DNA of 64,000 bases from Lota lota (GCA_026745465.1 JACYXH010000218.1:236001-300000), one strand, 5' to 3'. Shown: positions 16,053-39,726, numbered from the stretch's first letter. Numbers and translations: made by a program. The notes: generated from the sequence alone by a model not told the origin.

Positions 16053-17843
16053 GAAGTCACTCAGACACACACACACAGACACACACACACACAGAAGTCA
16101 CTCAGACACACACACTCAGACACACACACACACAGAGAAGTCACTCAGACACACACACACACACACACACAGAAGTCACTCAGACACACACACTCAGACA
16201 CACACACACACACACACACACACAGAAGTCACTCAGACACACACACACACACACAGAAGACACTCAGACACACACACGCACACAGAAGACACTCAGACAC
16301 ACACACGCACACAGAAGTCACTCACACACACACACAGAAGTCACTCAGACACACACACACACACAGAAGACACTCAGACACACACACCCACACAGAAGTC
16401 ACTCAGACACACACACACACAGTTACACACTTTCATATATTCAGAAGACAAAGACAACACAGACAGATTTTACACACTAAAACATTAGGAAATGTAAACA
16501 TGTGTGAAAAAACACACGCACACACATTTTGTACACATACGCACACACAACTTAACTCTCTCACACAGGTCGCGACACATGCTTGGATTCACACATGACG
16601 CATACACATAGACTGACCGTTTCGTCCGTGTCCCATTTGGCTCTCACGTTAGCAACCCCCCCCCCCCCCCCCCCCATCTCCCCATCTTCCCGCTTCCCAG
16701 GGGCAGCCGCCGCTAGCACAGTGGTCGCCGACCCAACTGCCCGTTTCCACGGGGACGGAGTTCGCTACAAGGCCAAGCTGATCGGGACAGACGAGGTCGT
16801 GCAGGCGCAGGGCGACAAGATGTGTCTGGACTCCATGATGAAACTCAAGGTAGTCACATTTCTTTATTCAGATTGTTGCCCTTACATGTTCTCAGCCCAA
16901 GGCGGTAGAAAGAAGGAAAAATGTTAATAAAACCGTTAAAACAAAATAATATTTTATGTTCGGAATAAAAAATACGATATTTTTTTCTTTTCAGTGTGCA
17001 TGTGTTGAACAAGTGACATTAGCGTTTATTTCTTTATAAGTAAATAAAGAAAATGTACATAATGAATGCATGTGAATAGTTTTTTTTTTCTGTGGTTCGA
17101 GGAAGGAAAGACGCAAAGGGTTTCCCTCCAGGGGGGCCCCAAGAAAAAACCTCCCTAGCAAAACAAAACTCCCTATCTCCCTCACCCGAATGGAAAGCAT
17201 TCGCATAAAAAAGAGATTTAGTTGATCGTTGAGAAACAAGACGGCTCTTATCTGTCCAACACAATATTTGTTTTGGGAGAGTTGGATGCAGAGTTATGTA
17301 CCATGGGCATTATTCCCATCTTGTTGATATTTGGTAGAAAAAGAAAATGTTTATACACGACGCCGAAGTGTTTCCGTTGCGTTTTCAAAAATGTTCTGCA
17401 TCCACACGATAACGTTTTAGGAACTATCCTCGTCCACACGGAAACGCAACGAGTGAAAATGGTGTAGTAAGTATGCCAGGCCAGTAGTTGGCGGTGTAAC
17501 CTTTCGGCTCAAATATATAAAAATAAAAATAAACAACAGGGAAACCACAAGCCTGCGTAAAACGGCTTTTTACTCCAGCGTGTCGTCGTCGTTTTCAAAA
17601 AGCGACGGTTTCGCCTGTCCACGCGGCTCTGTAAGGGCTGCGTTTTCAAAAAACCTTGGGGCCTCCGTTTTCAGGTCCCATAACCTCCGTTGCCGTGTGG
17701 ACGGGGCCTTAATATCTCATAATGATCACTCCCATAGTACTGTTGTCAGCATGTCTGTAATGGGTAATGGTTTTACAACTGAAACTTTAAGGTTTGAAGG
17801 GCATTGGTCACCACAGTTTCATTTCTCTGGGTGTATCTTTGGA

Positions 17844-17914
<71 letters not shown>

Positions 17915-20067
17915 GATGTTTGTATGTATTTTCTTACGTGTGTTCGGTGTGTGCTATGTTTGTGTATGTGCTGTTTGTCTTATGTTTTGTGTGTGTGTCT
18001 GGGCGCGTGCATGTGTGTGCGTGTGTGTGTGTGTAAGGGCCAGGAGGCGGCCTCCAGGACCCATGGGAAGCACAAGCAGAGGATCTGGCTGAGGGTCTGC
18101 AGCAAGGGGCTGAAGATAGTGGATGAAAAGACGGGGGTGAGTGCTAACGCTAACATTCCGGTGCTATTCTGACAATAATTCGAATACATTAATTTAATCA
18201 GAAACATGGTATGGTTTGAATATGAATACATTTGTTGAAATAAACATCCCAGATGTAGCTAAAATAACACCTTTAAATGTAATGCATTTATTTTATCACA
18301 TTTAGAGCTATGGTAGGCAATTTGGAGAAACCAGCCAGAGTAAGCTAGATTTTGAAATTATCCTTCCGAAAAAATCCCTCCCCTCTTGTCAGGCCTGACA
18401 ACGACGCTCCCCCAAAACACATGACTAGCTGGCTAGCTTTAGCAATAGCTCTGCCTAGCCTTGTGGAAGACTCTGGTCATGCACAATGAGTGCACGGGCA
18501 GAGTGCAGTTATGTAGGTAGACCGTCAGGCAGGCCATCCAATCATTTCATTCGGGCTGAATTAAATGATTGGACAGGCTAATTACGGGCCTGCGACAGTT
18601 TCTTTTTTTCAAGTAATTGAATTCATGATTGCGGTCAGAAGGCTAAAAGAATTTCAACAAATATGACAATAAATGCTTCTCCAAAAAATTGCCTACCCTA
18701 GCTTTAATTAATATTTAATTGTAGACATTTAGATATCAATTTGCTTTACCTAAAATCCATGTAAACTCTTATAAATAAAACACACTTGCTTATTATTTAC
18801 CCATACAGTATAAGGTATTTCCAATGTATTCATGCAACAAAAAAAATATTTCCACCAGACATGTATGTGTGGGTGCACACCATTAAAAAAAAAAAATTGC
18901 GTAGCTGTGGCTTGCTTCCTCGTGTTACCAAACTCTGCAAGCAACAGCAGAAGTGCAGCGTCAGGCCGTTGGCTGAACTCCGTGGGTGTAAATCCTCCAG
19001 TGTGTGACGTACGAGCACGACGCCAGAAGGATCAGCTCTCTGAGGAGGGACGAGAGCGACCCCAGGGCTCTGGCCTACGTCTTCCAGCACCTGCACTCCT
19101 ACACTCTGTTCTACATCAAGACGGCCAACACGGTAACTAACCCACATGCTTCGGTCCGTCATGGCCGACTTCATGTACGTGGGGTGTCGTGGCGATTTCT
19201 TTATGAGATGTTGCGTCTAGGGCAGATGAGACTTCCAAATGCAATGGTTGTAGAGAATTCGCCTATTTTAATGTATGCATACGCCAGTCTCCGCTCTAGC
19301 AGAGTGAGCCCAGAATACAGATTCCCACAGCCTTTTAACCCCGTTCCACCCCCTCCCCGCCATGCATTTGTCCGTACATCGTGTGAGGGAAATGTTGACA
19401 TACAGGGGGTTTTCTGGTGTGGATAAGGGGGTCCTTGTGACCGGTTCCCCCCGAGGGAAAAGGTTAACACACTAGATAACACCAGTTAACAGATGGGGTG
19501 GCCAGATAACAACAACCTGAAGAAAACAAAGCTTGGCTTATTAAAAGGAAACAACACACGGATGTTCCGTCACACTGGATACATGAAGTGAACTCAAAGT
19601 GTCTGAACGCAAAATGTCTCCCAGACTGGTTTCGTTAGCCTAGCCTGCTTTAAAATCCTTTGTAGATGTGGATCCTTTTAGCTGTGTAAAACTCTCTTGT
19701 AAATCCCCCTGGGATAAACGCGTTGTGCCACAAAACCTTTTTCATAGCAGATGATTAATTTTGACCGAGTAAAAATTACACATTCTTTTTGCAAGAACAA
19801 GCCTCTTTTGTTTCTGGACGAGAGTGATGTCATTCTAGCAGAGGTGAGAGTGAGAGAGAGAGAGATTGAGAAAGAGAGAGAAAAGAAGAGAGAATGCAAT
19901 TGAGTAAAATATTTCATGCAGAATTTATCTATTGGGTCCCTTTGTCAAGCCCATTTTCTCATTCCAGGTTCCAGCTGATTTGGCTCAACAAACCCCCAAA
20001 ACAGGACCAGCAACAGAGGTATGATCGTGATTAATGTACATATACCAGTATATATATACATATATAG

Positions 20068-20106
<39 letters not shown>

Positions 20107-22522
20107 GTATGAAAAAAGTGGGTCCGTTCTTAGGGTGTGACTGATACTCAAACAGTTTAGATTACACAGGAAACGGCAACCGTAAGCTATGGCGCCTACT
20201 TTTTTTAATGCTCATTTTGTTGGTGCTGCAGTCTGAAAGGTGTCACATCAGAAACAAGAATCATCCAGTTGGCCTCTTGAAGTATTGTTGTGTTTGGCCG
20301 ACAAATCTTGAAAAAATTTGTTTTCCAAAAGATGTCTTACCGTAAAAATGCTTGACATTTGCTCATCCTCATGTTACAATGGAAATATCTTCATTTCGCT
20401 CCACCTGATTTTCTTGGACCTCTTAGAGTTGGTCAGTGGATTTTTGGTCAGAGATTACTTATGCATAAAACATTTACATAATTGACAAGGGTTTTTATCA
20501 TTAAGTCCTGGATTCTAAATATAGAATGTATGAAGGTTGGAATGTTGTGATTTTGTTCTGCACTTGTCAAGGTGTTGCCTAGCAATGAGTTGGCGGACAT
20601 ATTTGCCATCAGACTGGACGAGCCAGCAACAGCCAATCACAATGCAGCTAGCTCTCAGCCAGGTGATCCATGTTACACACAAACAATACGATGATGTACA
20701 TACTGTGGTTTATTTCCAAACGATTCAAGAGCGTCTTTAATTTTGATACACATTTTAAGAAGGATATAAAAGCTGACAAGATAGGCTGGTGGTTAGGGTG
20801 CTTAACTTCCAGCCAGAAGGTTCTGGGTTCAAAACCATAATCTACCTGTAGGCATCATTGAGCAACAAAACTCTTCATAAACACAAGCTAAATTGAATCA
20901 ATAGTAATGGGTTTATGACCTTAACTATAGTTAACAAAAGATTGTTTAACTAATAGTGGAGATGACCATAGGTGTACCAGTTAATTGCGCTAATAATCAT
21001 TAGTCATACTTCACCATCAATATATTTTAGCTGTGGGTTACCAGGGCAACACGATAGCATGGCCAATAAAACAGGATAAAAGTGGGATGGTCTAATAAGA
21101 TACACATAAGTGGAATGGGTTGTGTTTATAGAACATCATAAATAACTCTGCATTCTCTCACAGTTTGTCTCTGTCACACTGAGCATGAACTCTATTCCCA
21201 AGATACATTTTTTTCATAGGGTTTTAGAATGCAAAGCTTTAACATTTCCTGCTAGGAATGCTATAACTTCCCTTAATACCTTCCAGGAAATATGTCATAT
21301 CTAATCCGTGTGTTTTATTATACATGTGTTTAACTTTCTTGTTTCAATCCTAACCTTTCTGTGGTCCTTTGTAGTTCCATTGGTAGAGCAAGGCATTAAC
21401 ATTGCCGGATTAGGGGTTTGAATCCCGGTGCACCCATGTTAAGTATGTACGCGCTCAGTGTATGTATCCGCTGTTGTATGAAGCCCTGGGTAAAAGCATC
21501 CACCACATTCATTTAGCAGACTGGGCTTTTATCCAAAGTGACTCAAAAGTGAAGCTGAGAACTAACGCATACAATCAAAAATGTAGTGACTATATTTAAC
21601 GTAGTGTTTTTTGTTAGTATTAGACAGGGAAAGTGCAATCATTTCATATCACATTCAGGGCCGTAGCCGGGGTTTGAAAAATAGGGGGGGGGGGTGGGGG
21701 GGGGGGGGGGGTTGTTGCGATTGACGGTGCGACTTCAGTTGTGGGGGTTCAGTTTTGTGGAGGGGGGGGGGGGGGGGGGGTGCTCGGCTCGCGCACGCAC
21801 CACCAGATGTCACACACGGTGGACACAAAGTAACACGTCTAAAGTGAATCAAGCACACACTCGTCTCGGGGAAGTTCTCAGCCGCAGATTTTCCACACAG
21901 TTGTATTTAAGTTTCCAATTTTATTTGCGGCTCTAAAACAATTCTGGCTACGAGCATGATCACATTATGGCTCAACGACTTTATCCCAATGTTATACGTT
22001 ACGGGCTCAATGCCAAAGGAAACTTCCTATAAATGCCAAAGGCAACTTTATTTCGACGGTTCAAAAGCAGCACGATGACTCTGCTGAACCTTCCACCACA
22101 CAGGATCACCAGAGAAACCGCTTTCCACTGCTCAGGGCCTGTCCAACGTCCCCGTTTCACCAGTAGGAGGATCTCCTTACTCATCCCCCACCGCCATGGG
22201 CCCCTGGGGCCGAGCGGGGCCCTTCGCCAGCCTATCCCCTCCGACTTCCCCTCCGTGGGGAGGAGGAGGTGTCCCGGCCCCTTGGCCAAGCCAAACGGGG
22301 GCCCCAGCAGCTTGGGCTCCATCAGGCAGCATGCAAGGTCCAGCGTGGGCCCCTCCCTATGGTCTCCCACAGCATCAGCAGCAGCCGTCGCGGGTCACGT
22401 GGGGACAGAAGGAAGGAATGTATCCCGGCGTGCCCCCCACCACCGCACAGCTGTTTTCCGGGCCCCCCACATCTGGAGGCCCTGGGACCCCCGCCCATCC
22501 ACAACAACCGTTTCTGCTGTGA
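14762..22522 (+). CDS. Disabled-family (DAB1/DAB2-like) PTB adaptor
   Basis: Firm exons are 16701-16849, 18038-18136 and 19001-19132. They encode a DAB-type PTB domain: [42 protein letters not shown] and LFYIKTAN align in order with DAB1/DAB2, which bind NPxY tails of lipoprotein-type receptors. Probable further exons are 19968-20018, 20572-20662 (contains NELADIFA, like a DAB2 linear motif) and a last exon 22104-22522 rich in Pro, Gly and Trp, like DAB C-terminal regions. A possible first exon starts at ATG 14762 (good Kozak) and ends at 14849 or 14858; both donors give the right phase, but it is unconfirmed. With the shorter donor the chain totals 342 residues, much shorter than human DAB1 or DAB2. 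No exon for the segment AEPVxLDLRDL was found, so the end of the PTB fold is uncertain. It is neither clearly DAB1 nor DAB2. Confidence 0.82.
15996..16421. repeat. compound minisatellite of (CA)n and a 13-mer
   Basis: CA runs of varying length alternate with the 13-mer GAAGTCACTCAGA (variant GAAGACACTCAGA), about a dozen times. It lies in the presumed first intron of the DAB-like gene, just before its second exon. Confidence 0.95.
17343..17713. mobile_element. possible non-autonomous DNA transposon fragment
   Basis: The right edge reads GTGTGGACGGGGCCTTAA, and an internal segment carries the opposite-strand-like 'cgtccacacgg' near 17430. This end is familiar from short fish DNA transposons. 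A matching left end was not found, so it may be truncated. Confidence 0.35.
17848..17906. repeat. (GT)n microsatellite
   Basis: Uninterrupted GT units just upstream of the third DAB-like exon. Degenerate GT sequence continues up to the acceptor at 18037. Confidence 0.95.
18302..18707. mobile_element. non-autonomous DNA transposon (MITE), about 405 bp
   Basis: The left end TTAGAGCTATGGTAGGCAAT is the near inverse of the right end, whose reverse complement reads TTAAAGCTAGGGTAGGCAAT. Both are followed by TTTGGAGAA-like sequence, giving roughly 29-bp imperfect terminal inverted repeats. There is no coding capacity. It sits in an intron of the DAB-like gene. Confidence 0.75.
19170..19345. repeat. 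interspersed repeat, copy A
   Basis: The strings 'gtcgtggcgatttctttatgag' region, 'ttgcgtctagggcagatgag' and 'ctctagcagagtgagcc' recur in the same order near 29365-29490, pointing to a shared dispersed element. The family is not identified. Confidence 0.55.
20069..20104. repeat. (TG)n microsatellite
   Basis: Simple TG run preceded by an AT-rich patch, just downstream of a DAB-like exon. Confidence 0.95.
20778..20890 (+). repeat. tRNA-derived SINE copy
   Basis: The head 'ggtggttagggtgct', B-box-like 'ggttctgggttcaaaacc', and 'ctacctgtaggcatcattgagcaa' match the family consensus visible across the window. Confidence 0.7.
21370..21550 (+). repeat. tRNA-derived SINE copy with variant body
   Basis: 'ttggtagagcaaggcatta' plus 'ggtttgaatcccgg' form a tRNA-like head. 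The tail has 'gggtaaaagcatccacc' and 'catttagcagac', typical of SINE 3' ends. Confidence 0.6.
21683..21780. repeat. poly-G rich tracts
   Basis: Two long G runs (about 21683-21711 and 21762-21780) lie upstream of the last DAB-like exon. Confidence 0.9.
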
Positions 22523-22735
22523 AAAGGACCCCCTTATTAACAATGGCAATGGAATGGTTTAATTTCTGTCCCGGGTGATCTTTCAGTGTGATGATCTTGT
22601 TGTAAGAAACGGCTTTGAAGAAATATTTGATGTAATGTCTTGTTTGTTACATGATTTTATATAATTCGGCTTCTCAGTGTGCATTTTTAGGAGGACGTGT
22701 CCTGAACCCATACCGTTGAATACTTTTCTAATTTT

Positions 22736-22741
22736 AATAAA
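22736..22741 (+). terminator. polyadenylation signal, DAB-like gene
   Basis: AATAAA 214 bases after the stop codon at 22522 and about 200 bases before the next gene's start codon. Confidence 0.7.
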
Positions 22742-22860
22742 AAGTGATAAAATTGAAAATCTCTTCCTTTGTAACCACACTCCGTTGTTTCCTCATTTGC
22801 ACAGAGGTGAAGAAGGAGAGAGCTAGATTATGTTCGCAGAGACCACAGCCTCTCTTGGTA

Positions 22861-22880
22861 TTACACACACACACACACAC
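22861..22880. repeat. short (CA)n tract near the adaptor first exon
   Basis: About ten CA units, 55 bases upstream of the proposed start codon. Confidence 0.9.
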
Positions 22881-22934
22881 AACACAGGAACATGAAGCAC
22901 TAAACTGTCAACGAGCGAGGGGAAAATTTGCTCA

Positions 22935-34633
<11,699 letters not shown>

Positions 34634-34854
34634 AGCCTGAAGTTAACATCCACTAGTACCCTGCTCCTGTCTGTCTGGGCCCCCTTGTTTTGGGGGCCCT
34701 TGGTTTTGGGGCCTCATGGCGGAACTCAAACTAAACTGAGGGTCGTTCGTTGATTGGACCACACACAGAAACAGAGAGCAAGCAACCCAAGCCGACAGAC
34801 AGAGAGACAGGCAGACAGGCAGACACACACACACACACGCACACACACACACAG

Positions 34855-34908
<54 letters not shown>

Positions 34909-35839
34909 TCACTTCACTCTCACACATGATACAAGCACACAATCCTACACACGTACACACGCACATGCATATGAACACACACACGTGCGCGCGCATATAC
35001 CCACATCCGACCTACACACGGCAACAAACTGAGAAAATCGACTGTCTTTTTTTTAATCCTGCTTTTAGAAACAAATACACTATTTGCTTGCCTTTGTTCA
35101 TTGCTTGGTATCATGAAGATGTTTATTTTTTTCTTTATTCTTAATAAAAACCTATTGTAAGAAGTTGTGCTGTCTTTTTTCAATTTAAACTACTTCAGAC
35201 CTGATCGAAGCATCAACATGGAGCTTTTACAGAAAACTAACAGTTTTTCCTTCAAGGCAATTGCACATATAATAACTTTTTTCCAAATGTCAAGTTAAAG
35301 TTTAAAGAACTGTTAGAGTATGTATCACAATAACATGTAGACCTTCAACTGACTCGTAATTCACATTCACTTGGGGTTTTAACAGGAGTGCAATTGCACC
35401 TCTTAAGGACCAACCGCCAATCTTTGAAGACATATCTTTGTGTTGATCCTATGTACATGATTTGGAAAGAAAGTAGTCATCTTACCAGACAGATTTCATT
35501 TAAATGCTTTGGATTTTAAATGATTAAAAAATAGTCAAAATAGTTAGACTGTTTTAGGTGTTCCTAAAAACTGTTGAATCAACCCCAACATTTGCTTTGA
35601 CGGGTTTTCTTTACGGTTTTTTTTTGTGCACTTTTGTTTTTACGCACGTTTGGTGACATGTTCGATTTATCGTTGTGTGACTTTTGCTGTCTGGTTGGGT
35701 CGACATCAACTTCCTCTGACAGACGGTGGCAGACGAGTACGACGGCGTGACTGTTGTGTTGGCCGAATGCGGACTCGGACACGGCGTCGAGGCAGGACGG
35801 GTGTGCTTGTTTCTCTTGAGTCTAGTCTAGCTGTCAGAA
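34634..35839. other. 3' UTR of the adaptor gene and pex11g upstream region
   Basis: The UTR of the FYB/PRAM1-like gene contains a (CA)n block (34822-34906) and ends near AATAAA at 35143-35148. The following 690 bases up to the pex11g start codon show no other gene. Confidence 0.6.
35143..35148 (+). terminator. polyadenylation signal, FYB/PRAM1-like gene
   Basis: AATAAA 510 bases after the stop codon, followed by a GT/T-rich stretch. Confidence 0.65.
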
Positions 35840-38293
35840 ATGCAAGAGTCTCTGGAGTCACTGGTCGGCTTACTTGAATCGTACAGAGGGAGAGATAAAA
35901 TTGTGAGTGTTCACCTTTACCTTTCTCGCTCACTCACGGCATGCAGTACTGTTGGACTGTTGGACTGTTGCAACTATGTTTGCTGTATGCAGAGATATGC
36001 ACTTACTAAACGCTAGGGCTACAGAAATACGGCGTATGGTATATCCACGAAACTCCATTAAAAAGGAAAGCAGGTGCAACAATAACACAGTTTTTGCTTT
36101 GCTGATGCGGACAGATCAGGACGATCTGCTATGGGTCCCAGCTAGTCGGCGGGGTGTTGTCCGAGAAGACGCCGCCTGGGAGACCCTCGCCTTCGGACCT
36201 CGGCAAGAGTCTGCTGCTGTTCTCCGCCCAGCTAAGCCAATGCAGGACCGTGTTGCGGCTTTTCGATGATGTGTCCATGCTGGCCTACTCCCGCAGCTAT
36301 GGCCTCGGAGCACAGGTGAGCTTCAGAAAGCCCTACCTTCAGTCATGCAGCTATTCGGTTGCTTCAGTCACTTCCTCTATGTTCTCTAGAACTATGATCC
36401 TTTTATCTTTTCCTCTGCGTGGTTTCTTCTTCCCATGAAAGCAGGGATAGTAGTGCAGTTTGTTCATTGACCTATATGAAAAGGTCAGTAGTAAAAAAAG
36501 CACTTCTCGTTTCATAAACTGTGCGTGTTAACGGGAACCGTGTGAACAACTCTGATCACTGCTTGGGTTTGGAAAAAGCGCCCACCCAATGGCCTGGCGC
36601 TGTACCTACTTCACTTTAAACGACAAGAGAGTTGACGCAAAAGAGGAAAGCCATTCAAACGTCAATTCTGACGAGATTCGTCGCGACCTGTCCAGGAGGC
36701 GGACGGTGGCCTGCGTTGGATCTCGGTCCTGAACAACGTGGCGGACCAGCTGTACTACCCCTGTGAGCATGTGGCCTGGGCCGCAGACGCCAAGCTCATC
36801 CAGGCCAAGTCGGACCGCTGGTGGCTGCTCAGTACTGGGCTCTGGGGAACCTCCCTGCTGCTGGGAACACTCCGGTAAGATGGGGCCCCGAGTCAGCTCA
36901 GGTCAATTGTGTTTGAATCGCCCTTAATCAGAGGCACTGTCTGACCCAAGATCAGTGCATATTTACCTTTCCTATGTGTGCAGTATAGAAGTGTGTACAC
37001 GTAGTAGGGTTGTAACCTGAAACACAACATCAGCCGCAATGGACTGTTTACCTTTACGTTTACTTGCATCGCTAATTTGCATCTTGGTTATCACAGGGCA
37101 AGGGCGTCCAAAACCAGTTATTTTGCCTTCCCTCCCAGTGAAACATCTTCACTGGTTTCTCTTCCAGGTCGATCAGACTTCTAGTGCTGCTGAAGAGGAA
37201 GATGAAGCGGTGTGAGGGAGCTGGAGAGGGCAGCAGGTACAACACAAGAGAGGCTTTTCCCAGTTCACACGTTCTCTGTTCATTTATCAACTCCCGTCTA
37301 CCCGTAGGCATCCTTGAGCTAGATGCCCTTACCCCTACCTGCTCCTTAATGGCATCTGAATGGCTTTGCATGAAGGCTTCATGACTAAAATAGTAAAGGG
37401 TAGATTTGGTTTGAGCAGGCAGTGCCTGTGGCAGAGGTTGTTGTTGTTGTTGTTGTTGTTATTATGAAGGTTTACAGCATAACAGAGACTTTGGTGGGTT
37501 TACCTTTTTGTATTTATCTAACGTTTGTTTGGTTATTGTCTCTCTTCAACTGAACACAAACAACTCTCACATAAACAAAACAGGTTTGTTTTTAACACAG
37601 TTTAGCATAGCTTGTCACACAAAGCTTTGCATTGCTTGCAACGTGTTAAATGTAGACATTTAGTAGACACCTTTCTATCCAGAGTGGGGTTAGATATCCT
37701 GCTCAGGGAAGGGGTGGGGTTAGGTATCCTACTCTGGGTAGGGGTCAAGAGTAGGAGTTAGGTATCCTGCTCAGGGTAGGGGTTAGGTATCCTGCTCAGG
37801 GTAGGGGTTAGGTATCCTGCTCAGGGTAGGGGTTAGGTATCCTGCTCAGGGTAGGGGTTAGGTATCCTGCTCAGGGTAGGGGTTAGGTATCCTGCTCAGG
37901 GTAGGGGTTAGGTATCTTGCTCAGGGTAGGGGTTAGGTTCCTGCTCAGGGATGAGGCATGCCTACAGGTAGACTCTGGACATTGAGGTTTGAACCCAGAA
38001 TCTTTGGGCTGGGAGTCGAACACCCTAAACACTTGGCTATCCTGCCCCTACTAAATTAGTTTTGTGTTCACAGTGAAGCCGGCTCCTCCAGTCGATCACA
38101 GCTCCTGAGGCAGATGAGACGGGAGATGCTCACTATTCTCAGCAGCATGGCTGACCTCAGCAACGCCATTCATTGGATGCCTCCTGGGTTTCTGTGGGCG
38201 GGGCAATTTCCCAATTGGTTGGTGGGGCTGATGGGCACCATCTCGTCTGTGATTGGCTTGATTCAGATGAACGCCAGCAACGGTGACCAATAA
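35840..38293 (+). CDS. pex11g: peroxisomal membrane protein PEX11-gamma
   Basis: Five exons (35840-35902, 36115-36315, 36696-36874, 37168-37236, 38074-38293) join in phase to 243 residues, close to human PEX11G (241). PEX11 proteins shape and elongate the peroxisome membrane before division. Recognisable strings include MQESLESLVGLLESYRGRD at the start, AQLSQCRTVLRLFDD, SRSYGLGAQ, NNVADQLYYPCEHVAWAAD, and SMADLSNAIHWMPPGFLWAG near the C-terminus, followed by a last hydrophobic segment (NWLVGLMGTISSVIGL). Start chosen because the residues after it match the family N-terminus. Intron 4 carries a SINE-derived minisatellite. Confidence 0.95.
37283..37385 (+). repeat. SINE 3' fragment
   Basis: 'ctacccgtaggcatccttgag', then 'cctacctgctccttaatggc' and a 'ttgcatgaaggcttcatgac' tail: the body and tail of the family without the tRNA head. 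Confidence 0.75.
37436..37460. repeat. (GTT)n microsatellite
   Basis: About eight GTT units in pex11g intron 4. Confidence 0.95.
37640..38048 (-). repeat. reverse SINE containing a 25-bp minisatellite
   Basis: The right part (37955-38045) is a reverse SINE: 'catgcctacaggtag', 'ggtttgaacccaga', 'ctgggagtcgaacaccct'. The left edge (37650-37685) reads like its tail. Between them (37685-37950) about ten copies of a 25-bp unit (TAGGTATCCTGCTCAGGGTA + GGGGT) occur. On the reverse strand this unit is the SINE segment 'ctaacccctac' with its neighbours. Confidence 0.85.
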
Positions 38294-39726
38294 GAGAGTT
38301 ATCCTTGTTTTGTTTTGAGTGACGGTTTGTCTGGACTTGTCTGGATTTGCAACTGATCTTTATTTTGTTGAGGGTGAGAGAGATATTCTAATTCTGCTCT
38401 TGAATGAATTTTTTTAAAATTATTATTAATTGTTGTAATATGAGTCTATATTTATCTGCACATGGTCGTCTGATTTTACCAATGCATGATTAGATTATTG
38501 ACATTTCAATAATGTGACTTTTTATGACATATTTTTATGTCATTCAGGGTTGTAAATAGTCTTGAAAAATCTTGAATGTATCCTTCAGGAATCTTATTTT
38601 AGGTGTCATGTCAGTCCATAAACTTAAATATTGTTTTGCTGATTTTCCTATAGATTATTTTTGGATGATTTTGTAAAGATGCATTTAACCCACACTACGG
38701 TAAGTTGAAGCGATTCAGAAATAGCTTATAATATGCGGCCATATAAAATAAAACATTGAATGATGGCGATTATATTTAATTTGTTAACTCTTAATAAAAT
38801 GAAAATGAAATTGACTTGGATCACTTTTTCGATATTCGATTGAGCGTGACGCGAATGGTCTTGTTGCGCGTGCGCATTTAGTTGACGTGGTCAGCAGCTG
38901 GATCAGTCTTGATGGAGAGACTGTATCATGTTTTTTTAGACGCTAGAGCTTTTTGGAGTTGCGTGGAATGACTAAAGTTGGGTGAAGTGCTAACCTTGGC
39001 TGTTGTGAACCATAAAACCTAGATTTAATCCAAACAAGCGTCGCCTTTGCGGGTTCTATGGGAGTTGACTCGTATATAGAAATACAAAGTCAGGCCAACA
39101 GGAACACACCGCGACACAGCTAATCGGTGAGTGAGCAAAATAATTTTTTGCCCTTTTTTTTATTATTATTATTCTTAACCTAAGATATTCACGTCTGGTG
39201 TGTTAAAAAAACCGACTGCCTTCAATTCAGGGAAGAAATGGCATTTAGCACATTAATTCAGTAACGAGCTAATTTGAGCTAAGTTATGGCTAATATATGT
39301 CCAGATCACTAACTTACATCATATAATTCGGCACTCATTATAACGTAACATAGAAATTATAATTGTCTAGCGTTTCGAATGAGTTACGGTTGTTTTGCAT
39401 TGGGAACTTCTGAGAGTTGTGTTAATGATTACAGCTGACTGTGATGTATATGTTACAGGGTCTATAGGCGATGCTTGATCAATTGGCATTGCACTTTGAG
39501 CTCTGCTCTCTAAACCATCTGCTATCGGAGTCATATGCACTGTGACAAGACCGACGGCAAAATGTGGTGACAAGGTGTGCACTCTTCTAATGCATTCATG
39601 CCTTTCGCCAAATCTTTGCAGTCCCTGTGCTATAACATGCATACGTTGTGTGCTTTCATAACAGCGTCGCCGAAGTAGCCCACGTACTCCCACGCCATTG
39701 ATGCCTACGATAGGCTTGTTAGCGAA
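38294..39726. other. pex11g 3' UTR, intergenic spacer and apba3 5' UTR exon/intron
   Basis: A pex11g polyadenylation signal AATAAA lies at 38793-38798. A plausible non-coding first exon of apba3 ends at 39126 with a gtgagt donor; its intron would run to an acceptor shortly before the ATG at 39727. No other coding exon was seen. Confidence 0.5.
38793..38798 (+). terminator. polyadenylation signal, pex11g
   Basis: AATAAA about 500 bases after the pex11g stop codon. Confidence 0.55.

Noticed and set aside
20220-20260. An 8-nt candidate microexon (after gctgcag, before gtgtca) in the DAB-like gene
   Set aside because: It does not repair the reading frame between 20018 and 20572 and has no homology support.
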